The position numbers were made by a program, and so were the translations under genes. Under the pieces are notes generated by a model. It did no database searches, was not told the DNA's origin, and was given only the letters and a program-made list of their open reading frames with translations. Of a stretch of 64,000 nt of DNA, positions 40,224 through 49,182 are shown in pieces. The number at the start of each line of letters is the position of its first letter. The first letter of the stretch is position 1. The stretch comes from CAMAVH01 sp036500145 (GTDB lineage: Bacteria > Pseudomonadota > Alphaproteobacteria > SMXQ01): contig DASYCO010000066.1 of the NCBI GenBank assembly GCA_036500145.1, positions 1 through 64,000 on the forward strand, read 5' to 3'.

Positions 40224-41120
40224 ATGGCCAAGACCGCATCCAAGCGCCCATCCAAGAAGGCGGAGCCGAAGAACAGCATCGCCTTCCAGGGCCTGCCCGG
40301 CGCCTATTCGGACCTTGCCTGCCGCGAGGTCTACCCGAAGCTCGCCACCCTGCCGACGGAGACCTTCGAGGAGACATTCGCCGCCCTGGAGAAGGGCCGC
40401 GTCGGCCTCGCCATGATCCCGATCGAGAATTCGGTCGCCGGCCGCGTCGCCGACATCCACCAGCTCATCCCGCACGCCACCAAGCTGCACATCGTCGGCG
40501 AGCATTTCCAGCGCGTCGAACATTGCCTGCTGGCGCCCGAAGGGGCGACGCTCCAGAGCATCAAGGTCGTGCGCAGCCACATCCACGCGCTGTCGCAGTG
40601 CCGCAACTTCATCCGCAAGATGGGCCTGAAGGCCGTCGTCCATGCCGACACGGCGGGCGCCGCGGCCGAGCTGGCCGAGCGCAACGACCCGACCGAGGCG
40701 GCCATCGCCTCCACGCTGGCGGCCAAGATCTACGGCCTGAAGATCCTGAAGACCAACATCGAGGACGCGGCGCACAACACCACGCGCTTCATCGTGCTGA
40801 GCCGCGCGCCGGTCGATCCCGGCCCGAAGAACGGCCCGGTCATGACGTCGTTCCTCTTCCAGGTGCGCAACATCCCCGCCGCGCTCTACAAGGCGATGGG
40901 CGGCTTCGCCACCAACGGCGTCAACATGACGAAGCTGGAAAGCTACATCCGCGCCGGCAGCTTCGACGTCAGCATGTTCTACGCCGATGTCGAGGGCCAT
41001 CCGTCCGAGCCGGCGGTGAAGCTGGCGATGGAGGAGCTGAGCTTCTTCTCCGACGAGCTGCGCATCATGGGCGTCTATCCCGCCCATGCCTTCCGCTACA
41101 AGGCGAAGGCGCGGCGCTAG
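40224..41120 (+). CDS. pheA: prephenate dehydratase
   Basis: The 298-residue enzyme converts prephenate to phenylpyruvate. It has the catalytic domain (FQGLPGAYSDLACREVYPKL at the start, the ENSVAGRVADIH loop and TTRFIVLSR with its Thr-Arg-Phe) and a C-terminal ACT domain (RNIPAALYKAMGGFATNGVN, with KLESY) for phenylalanine feedback. No chorismate mutase domain is fused, as is normal in alphaproteobacteria. The extra N-terminal Lys-rich stretch of about 17 residues may be dispensable. Confidence 0.95.
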   Translation: MAKTASKRPSKKAEPKNSIAFQGLPGAYSDLACREVYPKLATLPTETFEETFAALEKGRVGLAMIPIENSVAGRVADIHQLIPHATKLHIVGEHFQRVEHCLLAPEGATLQSIKVVRSHIHALSQCRNFIRKMGLKAVVHADTAGAAAELAERNDPTEAAIASTLAAKIYGLKILKTNIEDAAHNTTRFIVLSRAPVDPGPKNGPVMTSFLFQVRNIPAALYKAMGGFATNGVNMTKLESYIRAGSFDVSMFYADVEGHPSEPAVKLAMEELSFFSDELRIMGVYPAHAFRYKAKARR

Positions 41121-41143
41121 CTAGCTGCTTGGCATTCGGGCTT

Positions 41144-42115
41144 TCAGCCCTCGGCCAGCCACTCGGCGACGAGGCGGCGCGCAATGGAGATCGCGCGCGG
41201 CATCTGCACGGCCGTGCCGTCGAACAGGGCCGGCGGGCCGCCGGCTTCCGCCGCGACGACGCGCCTGAGGTCGTCGCGCGTGAACCAGCGCGCATCGGCG
41301 ATCTCGTCCGCCTGCAGGGTGAAGGTCTCGTCGGCCGTCTCGGCGTAGAAGCCGAGCATGAGCTGGGCCGGGAAGGGCCAGGGCTGCGACGACTGGTAGC
41401 GCACGTCGGTCACGCGCACGCCCACTTCCTCCAGCACCTCGCGCGCCACCGCCTCTTCCAGGCTCTCGGCCGGCTCGACGAAGCCGGCGAGCGTCGAATA
41501 CATCGGCTGCGCATTGCCGGCGCGGCGCGCCAGCAGGCAGCGCTCGCCGTTGGTCACCAGCATGATGACGGCGGGGTCGGTGCGCGGGAAGTGGCTCGCG
41601 CCGCAGTCGGGGTTCAGGCAGACCCGCACATGGCCGCCTTCGCGGCTTTCGCTCTTGCTGCCGCATTTGGCGCAGAACTTGTGGCCGGCGTGCCATTGGC
41701 TGAGCGCGCGGGCCTGGGCCATCATGGCGCTGTCGGCATGGGGCAGGTCGTTGGCGAGGTCGCGCAGGTCGCCGGTCTTGGCGTCCGGAATGGCGATGTC
41801 GTCGAGCGGCGTCGCCAGCGGCGAGATGTCGAGGGCGAAGCGCGCGGCACCCTCGGGCGTCACGCCGAGCAGGATCATGTCGCCCTGCGGTGCCAGCTTC
41901 CGCGCGGCGGCCACGTCGAGCAGCAGCGGCGTCGGCGGCAGGTCGCCGCCGCCTTCCGCCGAGCCGTTGCTCGCGTGCAGCACGAAATTGGCGTTGCGCC
42001 ACAGCGGCAGCACGCGGGCGGCGCCGTCCGCCAGCCTCGCCGCGATCCAGGCGGCGTCCTTGCTGTCGACGCCGGCGCGGTCGAGTGCGTCGCCGGCGAA
42101 GACGTTGGGCCGCAT
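41144..42115 (-). CDS. nudC: NAD(+) diphosphatase (decapping Nudix hydrolase)
   Basis: The 323-residue protein has the NudC architecture: an N-terminal domain, a zinc ribbon (CAKCGS and CLNPDCG), SHFPRTDPAVIMLV, and a Nudix box (GFVEPAESLEEAVAREVLEE, then VGV) that binds Mg. The SQPWPFPAQLMLGF motif is specific for NADH pyrophosphatases. The ATG at 42115 shares one base with the stop of the upstream amidotransferase (TGATG), so the genes are coupled. Confidence 0.93.
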   Translation of the reverse strand: MRPNVFAGDALDRAGVDSKDAAWIAARLADGAARVLPLWRNANFVLHASNGSAEGGGDLPPTPLLLDVAAARKLAPQGDMILLGVTPEGAARFALDISPLATPLDDIAIPDAKTGDLRDLANDLPHADSAMMAQARALSQWHAGHKFCAKCGSKSESREGGHVRVCLNPDCGASHFPRTDPAVIMLVTNGERCLLARRAGNAQPMYSTLAGFVEPAESLEEAVAREVLEEVGVRVTDVRYQSSQPWPFPAQLMLGFYAETADETFTLQADEIADARWFTRDDLRRVVAAEAGGPPALFDGTAVQMPRAISIARRLVAEWLAEG

Positions 42116-42867
42116 CACGCGAACACCTGGTTCAGCCAGGCGATGAGCATCTTGGCGCCGGCCAGGCGGAGCGCCCGGTCGTTCTTGGCCGCTTCGGCAC
42201 GCAGGGCCGGAATGGAGATCTTCTCCGCCGCCAGCTCGCCGGTATGGCCGACGAACCAGCGCTCGAGGTCGCGCGCCGTGCCTTCCGGGTGGAATTGCAG
42301 GGCGAGCGCCTGGTCCTTGGGGCCCCAGGCGAAGGCCTGGTGCGCGCAGGCGTCGGTGCTGGCGAGATGACGCGCGTCCTTCGGCAGGTCGAAGGTGTCG
42401 CCGTGCCAATGCAGCAGCGGCGCGCCCTCCAATGCGGCGAGCGGCGAGGCCTTGCCGGCGTCGGTCAGCGTCACCGGCTTGAAGCCGATTTCCTTGACCT
42501 TGTTTGGATAGACCTTGGCGCCGAGCGCGCGGGCAATGAGCTGCGCGCCGAGGCAGAGGCCGAGGACCGGCTTGCCGGCCTTCAGGCGAGATTCGATGGC
42601 GCGCAGCTCATCTTTCAGGAAGGGATAGTCGGCCTCGTCGTTGGCGCCGATGGGCCCGCCGAGCACGAGGAGCAGGTCGGCCGCGTCGGTCTCCTTCAGG
42701 TCCAGCTCGTCGTAGCCGGCGTCCTGGTAGCGGATGCCGAAGCCGCGCAGGATCAGCGGCGCCACGAATCCGCCGAGGTCCTCGAAGGCGACATGGCGCA
42801 GGGCGAGAATCTTGCGCAGCGGCGCATCTTTCGGCGTCGGGTCTTCGTCGCGTGCGGATTGGGCCAT
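42115..42867 (-). CDS. class I glutamine amidotransferase
   Basis: The 250-residue protein is a stand-alone triad amidotransferase: nucleophile Cys in GLCLGAQLIARALG, His and Glu in QFHPEGTARD, and the oxyanion-forming LGGPIGAND. It is of the GMP-synthase-like amidotransferase group with unknown acceptor (some members hydrolyse gamma-glutamyl compounds). The ATG at 42867 is chosen; the frame upstream runs antisense into the SRP RNA. It is coupled to nudC. Confidence 0.88.
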   Translation of the reverse strand: MAQSARDEDPTPKDAPLRKILALRHVAFEDLGGFVAPLILRGFGIRYQDAGYDELDLKETDAADLLLVLGGPIGANDEADYPFLKDELRAIESRLKAGKPVLGLCLGAQLIARALGAKVYPNKVKEIGFKPVTLTDAGKASPLAALEGAPLLHWHGDTFDLPKDARHLASTDACAHQAFAWGPKDQALALQFHPEGTARDLERWFVGHTGELAAEKISIPALRAEAAKNDRALRLAGAKMLIAWLNQVFA

Positions 42868-42984
42868 GGAACCTGATGGGGCTGGCGGGGAGGGCATGCC
42901 GATCATAGCAGCGCAGGGTGCCGGGATCAGCGTTAACAGCCCGTAACATGTGGATAATTTCGGACGGATTTTCAACACCCGACC

Positions 42985-43015
42985 TTGTGACTCTCCGGCC
43001 GGCACCTGATATAGT
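42985..43015 (+). promoter_or_regulatory. promoter of the SRP RNA gene
   Basis: TTGTGA (42985-42990) and GATATA/TATAGT (43008-43015) are spaced 17 to 19 bases apart and end a few bases before the RNA start. They agree with a sigma-70 promoter. Confidence 0.5.
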
Positions 43016-43017
43016 CC

Positions 43018-43120
43018 GCTCGGGAGGCTGGCGATGGACGGATTCCTCGCCAACCCGGTCAGGTCCGGAAGGAAGCAGCCGTAACGAGATTCGATCCGGG
43101 TCGTTGTCCAGTCTCCCACC
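43018..43120 (+). ncRNA. ffs: signal recognition particle RNA (4.5S type)
   Basis: The conserved apical loop is present in GGTCAGGTCCGGAAGGAAGC (43058-43077), followed by AGCC. The 5' end CGGGAGGCTGG pairs with CCAGTCTCCC near 43108-43117, and a T-run follows at 43124. About 100 bases, the usual size of the bacterial small SRP RNA that binds Ffh. dnaX follows directly, a common arrangement. Confidence 0.95.
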
Positions 43121-43174
43121 CGCTTTTTTGCAGGCGCCTCCACGGCGCCGCCTTTTTTTCCGAATCCAGGTTCG

Positions 43175-45106
43175 ATGAGCGACGAAGCCGCTTCCGCTAA
43201 CGCCTATCGGGTGCTCGCCCGCAAATACCGGCCGAGCAGCTTCGCGACCCTGATCGGCCAGGAAGCGCTGGTCCGCACCCTCAGCAACGCCATCCGCTCG
43301 GGCCGCCTGGCCCATGCCTGGCTGCTGACCGGCGTGCGCGGCGTCGGCAAGACCACCACCGCCCGCATCATCGCCCGCGCGCTCAACTGCGTCGGCCCCG
43401 ACGGCAAGGGCGGCCCGACGCCGGAGCCCTGCGGCGTCTGCGAGCATTGCGTCGCCATTGCCGAAGACCGTCACGTCGACGTCATGGAGATGGACGCCGC
43501 GTCGCGCACCGGCGTCGACGACGTGCGCGAGCTGATCGAGGGCGTGCGCTACCGCCCGGTATCGGCGCGCTACAAGGTCTACATCATCGACGAAGTGCAC
43601 ATGCTGTCGAACAACGCCTTCAACGCCCTGTTGAAGACGCTGGAAGAGCCGCCCGAGCATGTGAAGTTCATCTTCGCCACCACCGAATCGCGCAAGATTC
43701 CCGTCACGGTGCTGTCGCGCTGCCAGCGCTTCGACCTGCGCCGCTTCGACGAGAGCGAGCTGGCCAAGCTGCTGTCCGACGTCGCCGGCAAGGAGAAGGT
43801 CGATGTCGAGCCGGCCGCCCTGGCGCTGATCGCCCGCGCCGCCGACGGCTCGGCACGCGACGGCCTCTCCATCCTCGACCAGGCGATCTCGCACGGCCTC
43901 GGCGCCGACGCGGCGACCATCGGCGAGGCGCTGGTGCGCGACATGCTCGGCCTCGCCGACCGCACGCGCGTCTTCGACCTGTTCGAATCCGTCATGAAGG
44001 GCGACGTCGCCAAGGCGCTCGCCGTGCTTGGCGAGCAGCATGTCGCCGGCGCCGATGCCGCCACCGTGATCGAAGACCTGCTCGAGCTGGTCCACTGGAT
44101 CACCCGCATCAAGGTGGCGCCCGACGTGGCGAAGGACGTCACCGTGCCGGAGGCCGAGCGCGTGCGCGGCAGCGGCCTGGCCACGACCCTTTCGATGCCG
44201 TCGCTGGCGCGGGCCTGGCAGATGCTGCTGAAAGGCCTGCAGGAGACGCAGTCCGCCCCCAATCCGATGCAGGCCGCCGAGATGATCCTGGTGCGCCTCG
44301 CCTATGCCGCCGAACTGCCGCCGCCGGGCGACCTGGTGAAGAGCCTGACGCAGAACGGCGCGGCTTCGGCTTCCGCCACCGCTTCGGCCCGCACAGGCGC
44401 GCCCGCGACGACCACGGCCCGCGCTGTCGCCACCACGACGATGTCGGCCGTGCCCACAAATGCGCCCACCATGATGGCCGCCCCCAGCCTTGTCGCAGGC
44501 GGCGGCGCGAGCCAGCCCGTCGCCATGGCGGCGCCGCAGGCCGCGCCGCAGCCAGCTAGCGATGCGGCCCCCATGCCGCAGAGCTTCCGCGACGTCGCCG
44601 CGCTGTTCGACCGCAAGCGCGAAGCCATCCTCTTCGGCCAGCTCGTCAACGACGCGCATCTGGTGCGCTTCGAGCCCGGCCGCATCGAGCTGCGCCCCGA
44701 GCCCCACGCGCCGCGCGACTTCACCAACCGGGTCGGCAGCCTGCTGACCGAATGGACCGGCCAGCGCTGGATCGTCAGCGTCTCGCAGGACAGGGGCGAT
44801 CCGACGCTCGCCGAGCAGAACGCCCAGAGCAAGCGCACCGCCCATGCGGAAGCCGCCGCGCATCCCTTCGTGCGCGCCGCCATGGAGATGTTCCCGGGCG
44901 CCCGCATCCTCGAGGTGAAGACGGCCAACGTGACGCCGGCCGTCGACGCGCCGGTCGCCGGCGAAGGCTTCGATGGCGAGGTGCCCTTGAGCGACGAAGC
45001 GCCTCCCGGCGACGAAGCCCCCAGCTACGACGACGCGCCGCCGCCCGACGAGGGCGCCTATGGCGGCGACCTGATGCCCGACCCAGACGGAGACTTTCGC
45101 CCATGA
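43175..45106 (+). CDS. dnaX: DNA polymerase III subunit gamma/tau
   Basis: The 643-residue clamp-loader ATPase shows Walker A GVRGVGKT (53-60), a zinc site C72, C86, C89, C92, the DEVHMLSNNAFNALLKTLEE box, sensor SRCQRF, and a Pro/Ala-rich linker (about 400-450) before the tau-specific C-terminal domain that contacts the polymerase. The stop overlaps the YbaB gene start (ATGA). No A-rich frameshift slip site for a short gamma form was noticed. Confidence 0.96.
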   Translation: MSDEAASANAYRVLARKYRPSSFATLIGQEALVRTLSNAIRSGRLAHAWLLTGVRGVGKTTTARIIARALNCVGPDGKGGPTPEPCGVCEHCVAIAEDRHVDVMEMDAASRTGVDDVRELIEGVRYRPVSARYKVYIIDEVHMLSNNAFNALLKTLEEPPEHVKFIFATTESRKIPVTVLSRCQRFDLRRFDESELAKLLSDVAGKEKVDVEPAALALIARAADGSARDGLSILDQAISHGLGADAATIGEALVRDMLGLADRTRVFDLFESVMKGDVAKALAVLGEQHVAGADAATVIEDLLELVHWITRIKVAPDVAKDVTVPEAERVRGSGLATTLSMPSLARAWQMLLKGLQETQSAPNPMQAAEMILVRLAYAAELPPPGDLVKSLTQNGAASASATASARTGAPATTTARAVATTTMSAVPTNAPTMMAAPSLVAGGGASQPVAMAAPQAAPQPASDAAPMPQSFRDVAALFDRKREAILFGQLVNDAHLVRFEPGRIELRPEPHAPRDFTNRVGSLLTEWTGQRWIVSVSQDRGDPTLAEQNAQSKRTAHAEAAAHPFVRAAMEMFPGARILEVKTANVTPAVDAPVAGEGFDGEVPLSDEAPPGDEAPSYDDAPPPDEGAYGGDLMPDPDGDFRP

Positions 45107-45426
45107 AGAACCTCGGCAACATGCTGAAGCAAGCCCAGCAGATGCAGGCCAAGATGGCCGAGATGCAGGCCAAGATGGCGGAGATGGAAGTCGCCGGCCA
45201 GTCCGGCGGCGGCATGGTCAAGGTCACGCTCAACGGCAAGGGCGAGCTGCGCAAGCTCAAGATTGACCCGGCGCTGGTCGACCGCGACGAGGTCGAAGTG
45301 CTGGAAGACCTGATCGTCGCCGCCTTCAACGATGCCAAGACCAAGGTCGAGGCGCAGATGGCCGAGGAGATGGCGCAGGTCACCGGCGGCCTGCAGCTGC
45401 CGCCCGGCATGAAGCTGCCGTTCTGA
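45103..45426 (+). CDS. YbaB/EbfC family nucleoid-associated protein
   Basis: The 107-residue DNA-binding protein has the family core SGGGMVKVTLNGKGELRKLK and IDPALVDRDEVEVLEDLIVA, ending in LPPGMKLPF. It opens with a coiled coil of repeated QMQAKMAEMQAKMAEME. It lies between dnaX and recR as in most bacteria, overlaps dnaX by 4 bases and is probably in one operon with recR. Confidence 0.95.
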   Translation: MKNLGNMLKQAQQMQAKMAEMQAKMAEMEVAGQSGGGMVKVTLNGKGELRKLKIDPALVDRDEVEVLEDLIVAAFNDAKTKVEAQMAEEMAQVTGGLQLPPGMKLPF

Positions 45427-45448
45427 CCCGCTTGAAAGATTTCAGCGC

Positions 45449-46042
45449 ATGAGCGGCCCTGAAATCGAGCGGCTGATCCAGCTGCTCGCCAAGCTGCCCG
45501 GCCTCGGGCCGCGCTCGGCGCGCCGCGCGGCGCTGCACCTGTTCAAGAAGCGCGAATCCCTCATGCAGCCGCTGATCGCCGCCATCGGCGAAGCCTCGGA
45601 GCGCGTGCGCGTCTGCGGCACCTGCGGCAACCTCGACACCAGCGATCCCTGCGCCATCTGCACGGACGCGCGGCGCGACAAGTCGATCATCTGCGTCGTC
45701 GAGGACGTGGCCGACCTTTGGGCGCTGGAGCGTGCCGCCGTGTTCCGCGGCCAGTACCATGTGCTGGGCGGCGTGCTGTCGGCGCTCGACGGCGTCGGGC
45801 CCGACGACCTTGCCATCGGCAAGCTGGTCAACCGCGCGCGCGGGCCGGAGGTGAAGGAAGTCATCCTCGCCATGGGAGCGACGGTCGATGGCCAGACCAC
45901 GGCCCATTACCTCACCGAGCGCCTGCAGGACTGCGATTGCCAGATCACGCGCCTGGCTCATGGCGTGCCGGTCGGCGGCGAGCTCGACTATCTCGACGAC
46001 GGCACGCTCGGCGCCGCGCTGAAGGCGCGCCGGCCGCTGTAG
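45449..46042 (+). CDS. recR: recombination mediator protein RecR
   Basis: The 197-residue protein acts with RecO in loading RecA. It has the helix-hairpin-helix LAKLPGLGPRSARRAALHL, a C4 zinc finger (C56, C59, C68, C71), and a Toprim domain (VVEDVADLWALE and YHVLGGVLSALDGVGPDDL). Length and order are standard. It follows the YbaB gene by 22 bases. Confidence 0.96.
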   Translation: MSGPEIERLIQLLAKLPGLGPRSARRAALHLFKKRESLMQPLIAAIGEASERVRVCGTCGNLDTSDPCAICTDARRDKSIICVVEDVADLWALERAAVFRGQYHVLGGVLSALDGVGPDDLAIGKLVNRARGPEVKEVILAMGATVDGQTTAHYLTERLQDCDCQITRLAHGVPVGGELDYLDDGTLGAALKARRPL

Positions 46043-46072
46043 GGCCTGCGGCTAGCGGTAAGACAAGCCATT

Positions 46073-46162
46073 CGTCATGCCCGCACTTGTCGCGGGCATC
46101 CACGCCTTCTTCTCCGTCGACGCCGCAAGGCATGGATGCCCGGGCCAAGTGCGGGCATGACG
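46073..46162. repeat. mirrored intergenic repeat (REP-like)
   Basis: CGTCATGCCCGCACTTG (46073) through TGTCGCGGGCATCCACG, a 20-base spacer, then TGGATGCCCGGGCCAAG and TGCGGGCATGACG to 46162. This long palindrome, centred on GGGCAT boxes, belongs to a kind seen repeatedly between genes in many alphaproteobacterial genomes. It may act as a terminator between recR and the convergent bioD. Confidence 0.75.
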
Positions 46163-46189
46163 GCAGGACAGGAGGCGGCTCTTCGCGCT

Positions 46190-46864
46190 TTAAAGGTTGT
46201 TCACCAGCCGGGTGATGTCGGGCGCGTCCTGGAAGCTCTTCAGGCGCGGCACGGTCAGAACCTTCACGTCCGGCAGCAGGCGCGCGATGGTCTCGGCGGT
46301 CTCCGCCAGGTCGACCGGCTGTTCCACGGATTCGCTCAGCACGATGCCGGCGACAGGGATGTCTCGGCGCAGCACGGATTCGGCCGCCGTCAGCATGTGG
46401 CTGATCGCCCCGAGATAGCTGCCGCCGACCAGCAAGGTCGGCAGCTTCAGCGCCGCCATCCAGTCCAGCACCGTCTCGTCGTCGTTGATCGGCGCCATGA
46501 CGCCGCCGACGCCTTCGATCACCGTCAATGTGTCGCGCTGCTCCAGCGCCTCCTGGCAGAAGCGCAGAACGGGCGCCAGCGCCACGTTGCGCCCTTCGCG
46601 TTTGGCCGCCATGTGCGGCGAGAGCGGCATGGCGAAGCGCCAGGGCGAGATGCGCGCCACGTTCTCGGGCGTCGGTTCCTCGCCGAGCGCGGCCAGCAGC
46701 AGGCCGCTGTCGCTGGTGGCAGCCTCGGCCGAATCGTAGCCGCTGATGACGGGCTTGAGCGCCGCCGTCTTGCGGCGCTGCATGCGCAGCTGATGGATGA
46801 GCGCGCAGGCGACGAAGGTCTTGCCGATTTCGGTGCCGGCGGCGCTGACGAACAAGCCGCTCAT
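46190..46864 (-). CDS. bioD: dethiobiotin synthase
   Basis: BioD (224 residues) closes the ureido ring of biotin from 7,8-diaminopelargonate, CO2 and ATP. The P-loop is FVSAAGTEIGKTFVACALI; KPVISGYD and EGVGGVMAPINDDETVLDWM are the substrate-binding blocks. It overlaps the end of bioF by 4 bases and follows it on the same strand. Confidence 0.94.
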   Translation of the reverse strand: MSGLFVSAAGTEIGKTFVACALIHQLRMQRRKTAALKPVISGYDSAEAATSDSGLLLAALGEEPTPENVARISPWRFAMPLSPHMAAKREGRNVALAPVLRFCQEALEQRDTLTVIEGVGGVMAPINDDETVLDWMAALKLPTLLVGGSYLGAISHMLTAAESVLRRDIPVAGIVLSESVEQPVDLAETAETIARLLPDVKVLTVPRLKSFQDAPDITRLVNNL

Positions 46865-48030
46865 GAAGCGAGCCCAAGCTTGCGCACGGCCTCGGCGAGG
46901 CGCAGCACGTCGGCGTCGTCATGCGCGGCGGAGAAGGTGACGCGCAGGCGCGAAGTGCCGTCGGGCACCGTCGGCGGGCGGATGGCGACGACCATGAAGC
47001 CGGCGTCGGCCAGCCTGTCGGCGGCGTCGAGCGCGCGCTTGGGCGTGCCGATCATCACCGGCACCACGGCGCTTTCGGCGGCGGGCAGATTGAGCGCGCT
47101 GGTGAAGAGCCGCGCCTTGGCCAGCGGCTTGGCGACCAGCTCGGCGTCGGTCTCGATCAGTTCGAGCGCAGCGTCCGCCGCGCCGAGTGCTGCCGGCGGC
47201 AGGCCGGTGGAATAGATCAGGCTGCGCGCGCGGTGACGCACCAGCTCGAGCGTGTCGGCGTCGGCGCAGAGATAGCCGCCATAGGCGCCGACCGCCTTGG
47301 ACAGCGTGCCCATCTGCAGCGGCACTTCGCCGTCCGCCTTGTCGGAATGGCCGCTGCCGCGGCCCTCTCCGATCACGCCGAGCGCATGGGCGTCGTCGGT
47401 GAAGAGCCAGGCGTCGTGGGCCTTGGCGATCTCGGCCAGGCGCTTCACCGGCGCGCGGTCGCCGTCCATGCTGAAGACGCCCTCGGTCATCACCAGGCAG
47501 TGGCGATGCTTCGCCCGTTCGGCGGCGAGGATCTCGGCGCAATGGCCGGCGTCGTTGTGGCGGAACAGCAGGATCCTGGCGCGCGACAGGCGCGAGCCGC
47601 CATGCATGCAGGCATGCATCAGCGCGTCGCCGACGATCAGGTCGCCGTCGCCGAGCAATGCCGGGATGATGCCGAGATTCGCGAGGTAGCCGGAGCCGAA
47701 GACGATCGCGCCATCGGCGCCCTTGATGCGCGCGAGCCGCGCCTCGACCGCGCCGTAGAGCGGGTTGTCGCCGGTGACGTAGCGCGACGCGCCGGCGCCC
47801 GCGCCGTAGGTCCGCGTCGCGGCGACGGCGGCGGCGATCACCTTGGGGTGGCGGCTCAAGCCTAGATAGTCGTTGCAGGAAAAGGAAACCAGCCGGCGGC
47901 CGTCGCGCTCGACGACAAGCCTGTCGCCGCGCGCCGTCGGATGCAGCACGCGCGTCAGGTCCTGGGCGGAGATTTCCGCCATCTTGGCGCGGGCATAGGC
48001 GGCCAGGCTGGGGACGGGCGAGCTGTGCAT
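46861..48030 (-). CDS. bioF: 8-amino-7-oxononanoate synthase
   Basis: The 389-residue PLP enzyme condenses pimeloyl thioester with alanine. The motifs FSCNDYLGLSRHPKV, GSGYLANLGIIPALLG, DDAHALGVIGEGRGSG, and GTLSKAVGAYGGYL with the Schiff-base Lys identify the family. The ATG at 48030 is chosen; a start at 48075 would add 15 unlike residues. It is divergent from bioB. Confidence 0.94.
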   Translation of the reverse strand: MHSSPVPSLAAYARAKMAEISAQDLTRVLHPTARGDRLVVERDGRRLVSFSCNDYLGLSRHPKVIAAAVAATRTYGAGAGASRYVTGDNPLYGAVEARLARIKGADGAIVFGSGYLANLGIIPALLGDGDLIVGDALMHACMHGGSRLSRARILLFRHNDAGHCAEILAAERAKHRHCLVMTEGVFSMDGDRAPVKRLAEIAKAHDAWLFTDDAHALGVIGEGRGSGHSDKADGEVPLQMGTLSKAVGAYGGYLCADADTLELVRHRARSLIYSTGLPPAALGAADAALELIETDAELVAKPLAKARLFTSALNLPAAESAVVPVMIGTPKRALDAADRLADAGFMVVAIRPPTVPDGTSRLRVTFSAAHDDADVLRLAEAVRKLGLAS

Positions 48031-48147
48031 AACTCTCTGGGAACCATGATGTCCGAAGGCCCGCCAAATTCGCAATAAACCCCCGCTTTGCCAAGAGAAG
48101 GCTTTGGACTAGATTGCCGTCACGATTTGTTACCATCGGAAGTTCTC

Positions 48148-49182
48148 ATGGCCACACAGCTGCGCGTCGATCCCGCCGTTCCGGCGGCTGATCTCAATAT
48201 CCGCCACGACTGGACCCGGGCCGAGGCCGAAGCGCTCTTCGCGCTGCCGCTGAACGACCTGCTGTTCAAGGCCCAGGGCCTGCTGCGCCAGTATTTCGAT
48301 CCCAACGAGGTGCAGCTCTCGACGCTGCTCAACGTCAAGACCGGCGGCTGTCCGGAAGACTGCCGCTACTGCGCGCAGAGCTCGCGCTACGACACCGGCC
48401 TCAAGGCCGAGAAGCTGATGGAACTGGACGAGGTGCTGGCCGCCGCCAAGGCGGCGAAGGACGCCGGCGCCGGCCGCTTCTGCATGGGCGCCGCCTGGCG
48501 CAGCCCGAAGGAGCGCGACCTCGACCGCATCGTGCCGATGATCGAAGGCGTGAAGGCCCTCGGCCTCGAGACCTGCGTGACCTTGGGCATGCTGGAGCCG
48601 GGCCAGGCCTCGCGCCTGAAGGACGCCGGGCTCGACTACTACAACCACAATCTCGACACCTCCGAGGAATACTACCCGCAGATCGTCACCACGCGGACCT
48701 ACGGCGACCGCCTCGACACGCTCGCCAACGTGCGTGACGCCGGCATCAAGGTCTGCTGCGGCGGCATCATCGGCATGGGCGAGGGCGAGCATGACCGCGC
48801 CTCCATGCTGGTCACGCTGGCGAACCTGCCGCAGCATCCCGACTCGGTGCCGATCAACGCCCTGGTGCAGATCGAAGGCACGCCCCTGGCGCTTGAGGGC
48901 AATGCGAAGCGGGACAAGATCGACCCGTTCGACTTCGTGCGCACCATCGCGGTGGCGCGCGTCATGATGCCGGCCTCCATGGTCCGCATCGCGGCGGGCC
49001 GCCTGGAGATGGACGAGGCGACCCAGGCGCTCTGCCTGTTCGCCGGCGCCAATTCGATCTTCTACGGCGACAAGCTGCTGACGACGCCGAACCCGGACGA
49101 CAACCAGGACGAGGCGCTGCTCGACAAGCTCGGCTACCGCCCGATGGCCAGTTCCTGCGACAACGGCTCCTGCGGCGCGTGA
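48148..49182 (+). CDS. bioB: biotin synthase
   Basis: The 344-residue radical-SAM enzyme inserts sulfur into dethiobiotin. The cluster motif is C68-x3-C72-x2-C75 (GGCPEDCRYCAQSSRYDTG); the YYNHNLDTSEEYYPQIVTTR block and the closing NGSCG are typical. The ATG at 48148 is chosen over 48088. The stop overlaps the GTG of bioA (GTGA). I searched the 117-base bioF-bioB gap for a BioR box (TTATCTATAA type) or a BirA site and saw neither. Confidence 0.96.
   Translation: MATQLRVDPAVPAADLNIRHDWTRAEAEALFALPLNDLLFKAQGLLRQYFDPNEVQLSTLLNVKTGGCPEDCRYCAQSSRYDTGLKAEKLMELDEVLAAAKAAKDAGAGRFCMGAAWRSPKERDLDRIVPMIEGVKALGLETCVTLGMLEPGQASRLKDAGLDYYNHNLDTSEEYYPQIVTTRTYGDRLDTLANVRDAGIKVCCGGIIGMGEGEHDRASMLVTLANLPQHPDSVPINALVQIEGTPLALEGNAKRDKIDPFDFVRTIAVARVMMPASMVRIAAGRLEMDEATQALCLFAGANSIFYGDKLLTTPNPDDNQDEALLDKLGYRPMASSCDNGSCGA

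Noticed and set aside
48031..48147. BioR or BirA operator between bioF and bioB
   Set aside because: I looked for TTATCTATAA-type and TTGTAAACC-type sites in both orientations and saw no acceptable match.
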